A stretch of 12,174 bases of DNA, from positions 1 through 12,174 of the forward strand of contig JAHFTM010000025.1 in assembly GCA_023269335.1 (NCBI GenBank). Reading direction: 5' to 3'. Positions 6,919-12,174 of this stretch are shown here, in pieces (position 1 is the stretch's first letter; every line of letters begins with the position of its first letter). Under the pieces are notes generated by a model that was not told the origin of the DNA, ran no database searches, and saw only the letters and a list, made by a program, of their open reading frames with translations. The position numbers and the translations under genes were made by a program. The DNA comes from Chlamydiia bacterium (GTDB lineage: Bacteria > Chlamydiota > Chlamydiia > Chlamydiales > FEN-1388).

Positions 6919-8087
6919 ATCCAGAAAAAATTTTCCCCTACGCTAAGCAATCAATCAATCAACAAGACATCCAGGCTGTGCAAGAGTCCCTCACTCAAGA
7001 GCGCATCAGTCGCGGCGAAAAAACAAAGCTCTTTGAAGAAAAGATTGCAGCACTTACTGATGCTAAGTGGGCAGTCTCTTTCAATAGCGCTACATCGGCT
7101 CTTTTTGCCTGCTATTTTGCAGCTCGAGTGCAAGAGAGCGATCGTGTCATTTCAACTGCTAACACCTTCATTGCTACGGTATCACCGGCGATGGCAAGAA
7201 ATATGAGACCACACTTTGTGGATATAGAAAGCGACTCAGGCAACATGAGCATTGATTTATTAAAAGAGCAGCTGAGCTCCCCTCTTTCTCGCGGTCGTTA
7301 CATCATTCTTCCTGTGCACTTCGCAGGTGTTGCTATCGATATGAGTAGGCTTGAGAGGCAGATTAAAACAGCTGATGCGGTGATCATTGAAGATGCTGCC
7401 CATGCTCTGGGATCTGTCTATCCAACGGGGGAAAAAGTGGGCTCTTGTACTTATAGTCAAATGACTGTTTTTAGCTTTCATCCGGCCAAGACTATCACAA
7501 CTGGTGAAGGGGGTCTTGTCACCACAAACGACGATGAGCTTTACCATCGTCTGATTACCTATCGCAATAATGGCCTTGAGCGAGAAAAGCCCTTTGTAAA
7601 GAAAAAACCAGAACCAGGCTATTACGAAATTCATGAACTTGGACAAAATTATCACATGACCGAAATGCAGGCAGCGCTTGGTCTATCGCAGCTGAGTCGA
7701 CTAGAAGCCTTTGTTGAAAAAAGACGCAAGCTTGTCAAACGCTATCGCGAAAATCTACAGGGCTTGAAGCATCTTTCTTGTTTGAATGCGAATCAAGATG
7801 AACGTACAGCCTATCATTTGATGTGTGTAAAAATTAATTTTGAAGATTTAAAAATGACACGTACTGCAATTATGAAGAAACTTCATGATGCAGGCATTGG
7901 CACTGATGTGCACTACGTTCCGATCTCTCATCACCCTGTCTTTAGTCAAAAATATGGCGACATTGCCCATACCCTGCCAAAAACTGAGACCTACTATGCA
8001 GAAACGCTTTCTTTGCCTCTTTACTATGACCTGAACGAAGAAGATGTCGACTTTATCTGCACGACGCTGAAAAAGCTTATCTGTTAG
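6915..8087 (+). CDS. DegT/DnrJ/EryC1-family PLP aminotransferase, PseC-like
   Basis: The 390-residue protein is a fold-type I, PLP-dependent nucleotide-sugar aminotransferase. Visible motifs are the cofactor-phosphate contact FNSATSA (56-62), the PLP-ring Asp in IIEDAAHALGS (157-167), the Schiff-base Lys192 in SFHPAKTITTGEGG (187-200), NYHMTEMQAALGLSQL (245-260) and VHYVPI (332-337). The SFH..K.ITT.EGG and HY.PI forms are those of PseC, which makes UDP-4-amino-4,6-dideoxy-N-acetyl-beta-L-altrosamine in the pseudaminic acid pathway; related sugar aminotransferases cannot be excluded. AAGGA (6904-6908) sits six bases before the ATG. It stands alone: no pseB-, pseF- or glycosyltransferase-like gene is visible. 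No clear terminator follows. Confidence 0.9.
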   Translation: MNPEKIFPYAKQSINQQDIQAVQESLTQERISRGEKTKLFEEKIAALTDAKWAVSFNSATSALFACYFAARVQESDRVISTANTFIATVSPAMARNMRPHFVDIESDSGNMSIDLLKEQLSSPLSRGRYIILPVHFAGVAIDMSRLERQIKTADAVIIEDAAHALGSVYPTGEKVGSCTYSQMTVFSFHPAKTITTGEGGLVTTNDDELYHRLITYRNNGLEREKPFVKKKPEPGYYEIHELGQNYHMTEMQAALGLSQLSRLEAFVEKRRKLVKRYRENLQGLKHLSCLNANQDERTAYHLMCVKINFEDLKMTRTAIMKKLHDAGIGTDVHYVPISHHPVFSQKYGDIAHTLPKTETYYAETLSLPLYYDLNEEDVDFICTTLKKLIC

Positions 8088-8293
8088 GAATTTTAAGTCC
8101 ACACTCAGTCATGACCTAATTATTTTTGTGAGCAAATGTTCTGGTTCTTTATTTTTCTAGATGGGACTACCGAAAAACTGTTATCATTTTCAATAGAGCG
8201 CCTCTATAACCTTATAATACCTTTATTTTTAATAGCAGTTATTAGATAATGTAGCATACATTAACTAATATGTTATATAAGGATCATTATAAT
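8088..8293 (+). promoter_or_regulatory. AT-rich leader with candidate promoter for the 8294 gene
   Basis: This 206-base gap is notably AT-rich. It contains a perfect -10 box TATAAT (8213-8218), but the best -35-like sequence (TTCAAT, 8189-8194, 18-base spacer) is weak. A transcript from there would have a leader of about 70 bases. No hairpin terminator for the upstream aminotransferase gene is visible. Near the start codon, ATAT/TATA (8268-8277) can pair with TATAATAT (8288-8295) across a two-base bulge, enclosing the Shine-Dalgarno. Confidence 0.35.
8279..8283 (+). promoter_or_regulatory. Shine-Dalgarno deciding the start at 8294
   Basis: AAGGA lies 10 bases before the ATG at 8294 and downstream of the other in-frame ATG at 8270, which has no ribosome binding site. 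This is why the shorter start is preferred. Confidence 0.5.
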
Positions 8294-8914
8294 ATGGAGC
8301 CATCAACAACACGACCTACCTCCGAGCGCGAGATTTCTTCTGCACTAGCTCGCTTAACACTATTGAATCGAACACAGAATCATACAGATCTTTTGCCTTC
8401 TACCTCCAATGAAGCTCTTAAGGAAACTTTATCTGCCTCAGGCATACTCATTCCAGAGCTTGTACAGCTAGTTTTTGAATATGCTGCCATTCCCAGCTTA
8501 TCAGAAGAGCTCGTCATAGCAGCGGAAAAGGCTCTTACAAAGGGTACCCTTCAAACAATTTCTGTTGATGACGGTTCTGACACACAGTTTGCTAGTACAA
8601 TCGAATTAATAAAGAAAATAGCAAAAAAGGAACAATTTCAGAAAAGCCCAGCGGCCTATATGGGCAGCTGGCCTAAATCTGACATAGATGCTTACTATGA
8701 CACTAAAGTTGCCCAATGGCACTCTGGAGTAGCTTCTAGGATGACGTACCGAGAGTATCGCGAATTTTTCTACCCCAAACCCAACGGTAGTCAGCAAATG
8801 GCCAGTCTACCTTGTGAAAATGTCTATAGAGCATTCAAATTTATTGAAGATTTTTTAACTGAACGCGCGCATACAGTATCACATAACGACGATTTCAATC
8901 AGCCTGTTACTTAA
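8294..8914 (+). CDS. Hypothetical protein with F-box-like segment
   Basis: I do not recognise this 206-residue protein. The start at 8294 is preferred over an in-frame ATG at 8270 (214 residues) because only 8294 has an AAGGA upstream. There is no signal peptide or membrane segment. The first 45 residues are rich in Ser, Thr and Asn. Residues 53-66 (IPELVQLVFEYAAI) resemble the core of an F-box, where a Pro-x-Glu leads into an amphipathic helix. The rest is mostly helical in appearance, with a Lys-rich segment (107-117) and aromatic patches (AYYDTK, YREYREFFYPKP). Environmental chlamydiae are known to carry F-box and similar host-mimic proteins, so a secreted effector is possible but only inferred. 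It sits between the aminotransferase and the RHS gene, 89 bases before the latter, on the same strand. Confidence 0.75.
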   Translation: MEPSTTRPTSEREISSALARLTLLNRTQNHTDLLPSTSNEALKETLSASGILIPELVQLVFEYAAIPSLSEELVIAAEKALTKGTLQTISVDDGSDTQFASTIELIKKIAKKEQFQKSPAAYMGSWPKSDIDAYYDTKVAQWHSGVASRMTYREYREFFYPKPNGSQQMASLPCENVYRAFKFIEDFLTERAHTVSHNDDFNQPVT

Positions 8915-8992
8915 GACCTATGTAGCGCCATGCGTTCATAATTTTTCTTGCTCAAATAAACTCTCAGGTTTACGTTTGCTCCCCTTAATTCT

Positions 8993-8999
8993 AGGAGGT
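8993..8999 (+). promoter_or_regulatory. Consensus Shine-Dalgarno of the RHS gene
   Basis: AGGAGGT matches the full anti-Shine-Dalgarno consensus with five bases between GGAGG and the ATG at 9004. It is by far the strongest ribosome binding site in the window, fixes the start and implies efficient translation. The 89-base gap it lies in has no convincing promoter. Confidence 0.85.
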
Positions 9000-9003
9000 A
9001 GCA

Positions 9004-12000
9004 ATGCGTATCCTTTTTTCTCTCTTTCTTTTTCTCTTCTCTTTCAACACCTCTATATCCTGCAAAGAGATAGCCTCGATTTTTGAGGGCGATCCTGCAG
9101 GCTTTGTCTACAATAGTGTTGATGTAGTTTCAGGAAGTTATCGAGAATTTGAAGTCGATGCAACGATAGATGCGCCTACACCCATCGTTTTGAAAAGAGG
9201 CTACACATCCCAAAGTGGCCTCTGGCAATACTTTCCAGAGTGTACGCTTTTGGTTGGCAAAGTAGATAACAGCATCGTTGCGACTACTTCTGAGTCATTT
9301 GGCACACCACTCATTTATACCGCGTGCGATAAAGAGGGGCTACTTTTTCGTCCTGATTTTATCCAATACAATAAAGGTATTGTCAACACAGCTAAAGAAG
9401 CGCTCGGCGCTCAAACAAATCTCAAAAACAACCAGCTTACAAGAACAGAGGAAGGCTTTGAGCTCACGCTCTGTTCAGGAACTAAACGCCTCTATAAGAA
9501 AAGCTCAAAAATGGCTACAGGAAAGCTTTGTAGAGCACCATCCACAATCAAATTAAAAAATGCTGAGCTGTTTCAGCTTGTAATGGAGATTTTGCCTTCA
9601 GGCAATAAAATGCTCTATCATTATGACAACGACGGCAGGCTTGCTGAAATTTGCGCTGTCAACAATGCGGAGAAAAAGCAGTTTTGCAAAGTGAGCTTTA
9701 GCTATCAAGATGACCAAGTGAAAGCTAAAGCATCCGATGGCCAGAGCGTCACCTACACATTTCATCATGGGCTTTTGATAGCTGTTTCAAGCACAAGTAA
9801 TCCTGAAATAACCTATCGTTACTGTACCGTTTGTGATAAAAAAGTTCTTGAAAAAAAGAAGTTTCCCGACGGCCGCTTTCTTCTGGTCAAATACCAGAGC
9901 GATGCCAAGGTGAAAAGCCTATCCACACCACTTTCTAAAAAGCCAATTTTTACTTTTGACTATTCTGAAAAATCAACCGATATCTTTGATCAAAGCGGCA
10001 ACAAAACCAGTTATCGTCATGATCGAGAAAAACTGTTGCGAGTGACGAAATATGAGAAAGAGGAAGTCTATTCTAAAGAAAAACTCATCTGGAGTGAGCT
10101 TAAAGGAATGCCACAACTTATAAGCCGCACGATTGAAGATGCAAAAGGAAATATTCATTCTGCTCTACGATATAGCTACGATGAATGTGGTAGTGTGAAT
10201 AATGAAAAGAGCTTCGGAAATCCAACCGCTGAAGATCTTACTTCACAAAACCTCCCAGAGACGATAGAGCGACTCAAACAATTTCATAGCCCTCTTTCAC
10301 AAACAGACGCTAAGGGTAATAAGACCTCTTATGAATATAAAACAGGCACAAACTTGCTTGTGAAAAAACTTATCTACGAGGGAACTTACTCCATAAAAAA
10401 ACGTCATTTTTATTTTTACAATGAAGATGCCGTTTTAGTAAAAGAAGTAGTCGATGATGGCTCATCGAGCGCTTTTAAAGAGTTAAGAAGTGTAACAGAA
10501 AGACATAGCATAGAAATTCGTCCTCGCACCACGTCCAGTCACAATCGAGAAACTATTCAAGAAAAATATTATGACTTCATAGAAAAAAAAGATGTTCTCA
10601 AGAAAAAAATCTGTAATGAATACGACGAACGCGCTCGTCTTACAAAGCACTCTGTTTATGATTCAAAAGAGAGGCTAGCAAAGAGTGAAAAATACTCTTA
10701 CGACGAACACTCAAATCTTACCTCTCACACCAACGCTCTGGGCATCACCACGCGCTATAGCTACGATGAAAATGATAATTGTAGCTGCATCAAAGAAAGC
10801 TCAACAGGCAAGAAAACAGCCCTCCAGTATGATCTCAATGACCATGTTATCTGTGTAAAAGAGAGCTATACAAATGCGCCTGATAGTTCAACAGCATACG
10901 AATATGATGTATATGGAAACAAGGTTGCTGAAATTGATCGCTATGGCAATCGGACACAGTATGACTATGATTTTCTCTCAAGGCTTGTTTCAATAACTTC
11001 GCCGACTGTCTTCAATGAAAAAAGGGAGCCGATTCAACCGAAAGTGTCCTTCACGTACGACATTCTGGGAAATATCACCTCTGAAAAGGACCCTAAAGGA
11101 TACCTTATCAAAAGAAGTTACTCTGGCATCGGAAAACCGATCAGCATCCAGTATCCTGACGAAACAAAGGAGCACTTTTACTACAATCAGGATGACACCC
11201 TGCAGAAAAAAATAGAACGAATAGGAGTTATGAGCTCCTATAACTACGATTTTGCTGACAGAGTCATCTCTTATAAAATTGAAGCAGCTGAGGAAAATAA
11301 TAGGACAAGCCTTCTTGAGAATGGGTATCGAACATATTCTGCCTTTCACTGCCTAAAAGCCATAAATAAAGAAAACTGTTCCACTTTTTATAAATACAAC
11401 TTTGCAGGGGAACTCATTACAGAAATCAAGGCACCAAGACCTTATGCCGATGAAGATGATGGCTCTGCAAAGCGCTCTGATTTTGAATATGACACTCTTG
11501 GTAGACTCTGGAAAGTAAAACAATGGATATCTAAAGATCACTTCATTACTGAAGCAACCCTCTACGATGCACTCGATAAAGTTACTGAAACTTGGATTGA
11601 ACAGCCTGATGGTGCACGCTTGTGCCACAAAAAGTTGTTCTATGATGCCTTTGGAAACATCATCAAAAAGCAAGAAGCTGATTTTTTCGAAGAGATAACC
11701 TACGTTCAGGGAACAAGACCACATCTTCTCAAAAACAGCCTTGGTCATACCACAAAAGTTGAATACATTGAAAATCAAAAAAATCAATTGAATCAATACT
11801 ATTTAGAAAAAAGAGTCACTGATCCACAAGGTGTCGTGACGAGCATAAGCTATGATGCGTTAGGAAGAGAAATTCTTATCTTGGTGACAAATCACCTAGG
11901 ACAAGAAATCAGCAAAAAAGAGCTCCTCTACGATGCAGCGGGCAATCTTGCTGTACAAACCCTAAAGAACCAAACAGACCAGCGCACAGAATGGAGCTAT

Positions 12001-12174
12001 GGGCCCTTAAATAGACTTGAGTCATTAAGTGAAGCTGTAGGCGCAGAAGCTGAACGCAAGACAACCTATGCATATAGTGACTTTGGCTTCTTGTGCACTG
12101 CAAAACACTCAAACGAACCATTTGCTTATGAGTACCATCGTGGTTATCAAGGGCAGCTGCGCACGATTTATCAA
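9004..12174 (+). CDS. Secreted RHS/YD-repeat protein, 3' end beyond the window
   Basis: The frame stays open for 1057 codons from the ATG to the window edge, so the protein is larger than what is seen. Residues 1-20 form a signal sequence: a basic start, a Leu/Phe-rich core and SIS before Cys20, a poor but possible lipobox. Residues about 40-75 (VDVVSGSY.E..VDATI, then PIVLKR.Y.S...LWQYF) match the N-terminal segment common in RHS proteins. YD repeats follow, sparse at first and dense after about residue 535, including YHYDNDGRL (205), YSYDECG (390), YEYDVYGN, YDYDFLSRL, FTYDILGN, FEYDTLGRL, LFYDAFGN (near 879), ISYDALGR (949) and LLYDAAGN (near 975). Such repeats build a hollow beta-sheet shell that, in other bacteria, encloses a C-terminal toxin; that end is not visible here. 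Cysteines are frequent, including CTVC at 274-277. Confidence 0.9.
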   Translation, partial: MRILFSLFLFLFSFNTSISCKEIASIFEGDPAGFVYNSVDVVSGSYREFEVDATIDAPTPIVLKRGYTSQSGLWQYFPECTLLVGKVDNSIVATTSESFGTPLIYTACDKEGLLFRPDFIQYNKGIVNTAKEALGAQTNLKNNQLTRTEEGFELTLCSGTKRLYKKSSKMATGKLCRAPSTIKLKNAELFQLVMEILPSGNKMLYHYDNDGRLAEICAVNNAEKKQFCKVSFSYQDDQVKAKASDGQSVTYTFHHGLLIAVSSTSNPEITYRYCTVCDKKVLEKKKFPDGRFLLVKYQSDAKVKSLSTPLSKKPIFTFDYSEKSTDIFDQSGNKTSYRHDREKLLRVTKYEKEEVYSKEKLIWSELKGMPQLISRTIEDAKGNIHSALRYSYDECGSVNNEKSFGNPTAEDLTSQNLPETIERLKQFHSPLSQTDAKGNKTSYEYKTGTNLLVKKLIYEGTYSIKKRHFYFYNEDAVLVKEVVDDGSSSAFKELRSVTERHSIEIRPRTTSSHNRETIQEKYYDFIEKKDVLKKKICNEYDERARLTKHSVYDSKERLAKSEKYSYDEHSNLTSHTNALGITTRYSYDENDNCSCIKESSTGKKTALQYDLNDHVICVKESYTNAPDSSTAYEYDVYGNKVAEIDRYGNRTQYDYDFLSRLVSITSPTVFNEKREPIQPKVSFTYDILGNITSEKDPKGYLIKRSYSGIGKPISIQYPDETKEHFYYNQDDTLQKKIERIGVMSSYNYDFADRVISYKIEAAEENNRTSLLENGYRTYSAFHCLKAINKENCSTFYKYNFAGELITEIKAPRPYADEDDGSAKRSDFEYDTLGRLWKVKQWISKDHFITEATLYDALDKVTETWIEQPDGARLCHKKLFYDAFGNIIKKQEADFFEEITYVQGTRPHLLKNSLGHTTKVEYIENQKNQLNQYYLEKRVTDPQGVVTSISYDALGREILILVTNHLGQEISKKELLYDAAGNLAVQTLKNQTDQRTEWSYGPLNRLESLSEAVGAEAERKTTYAYSDFGFLCTAKHSNEPFAYEYHRGYQGQLRTIYQ
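9011..9045 (+). repeat. 35-base homopyrimidine tract in the RHS signal-sequence codons
   Basis: Thirty-five consecutive pyrimidines, including a run of six T (9014-9019) and repeated CTTT/TCTC units, encode the Leu/Phe core of the signal peptide. It is a low-complexity tract just inside the start of the gene, where a slip of one base would close the frame. Confidence 0.7.

Noticed and set aside
8088..8293. Terminator, tRNA or mobile-element end in the gap after the aminotransferase
   Set aside because: No stem followed by a T run, no cloverleaf and no terminal inverted repeats could be found; it appears to be only an AT-rich leader.
9055..9066. Lipoprotein signal at Cys20 of the RHS protein
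   Set aside because: The sequence before the Cys is SIS, lacking the usual Leu at -3, so I call only a signal sequence and leave lipidation open.
9278..9556. 92-codon plus-strand frame inside the RHS gene
   Set aside because: It is another frame within a continuous, motif-bearing reading frame running from 9004 to the window end.
11353..11796. 147-codon minus-strand frame opposite the RHS gene
   Set aside because: It is antisense to YD repeats, and its Phe/Ile-rich composition is what the complement of such coding sequence gives.

Overview
The window looks like a piece of a chromosome from the phylum Chlamydiota, most likely an environmental (Parachlamydiales-type) lineage rather than Chlamydia itself. 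Two things suggest this. The order uppS-cdsA-cmk-plsC is, as I recall it, the chlamydial phospholipid/nucleotide operon. The DnaA here also resembles my memory of chlamydial DnaA, including a C-terminal signature reading GKTHST in place of the usual GRDHTT. Family assignments come from reading motifs in the translated sequence; no database search was run.

Layout. (1) 1-5103, plus strand, is a housekeeping block. lepA (translation elongation factor 4) follows a plausible sigma-70-type promoter. It is followed by uppS (undecaprenyl diphosphate synthase), cdsA (CDP-diglyceride synthase), cmk (cytidylate kinase, start codon overlapping the cdsA stop) and plsC (acylglycerophosphate acyltransferase, preceded by its own 90-bp leader with an inverted repeat). 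Together these supply the lipid carrier for cell-wall precursors, phosphatidate, CDP-diacylglycerol and CDP. (2) A bidirectional hairpin terminator at about 5106-5147 separates plsC from the convergent dnaA (5147-6529, minus strand), a complete replication initiator. (3) 6530-6914 is a 385-bp divergent intergenic region with no convincing long gene; its last part holds a possible 38-codon ORF coupled to the next gene. (4) 6915-8087 encodes a PLP-dependent sugar aminotransferase close to PseC (pseudaminic acid pathway) without visible pathway partners. (5) 8088-8293 is an AT-rich leader ahead of an unrecognised 206-aa protein (8294-8914) with a short F-box-like segment. (6) From 9004 to the window edge runs one uninterrupted reading frame of 1057 codons: a secreted RHS/YD-repeat protein with a perfect Shine-Dalgarno, an N-terminal signal sequence and many YD repeats. 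It is cut by the window end, so its C-terminal (possibly toxic or variable) part is not visible.

The left half is core metabolism and replication; the right half (aminotransferase, orphan protein, RHS giant) is accessory and surface- or host-facing in character. The most interesting items are the RHS protein, the orphan protein beside it, and non-canonical residues in the motifs of UppS, CdsA and DnaA. I saw no CRISPR array, tRNA, rRNA, insertion sequence or phage gene, and no evidence for a wholly new multi-gene system.
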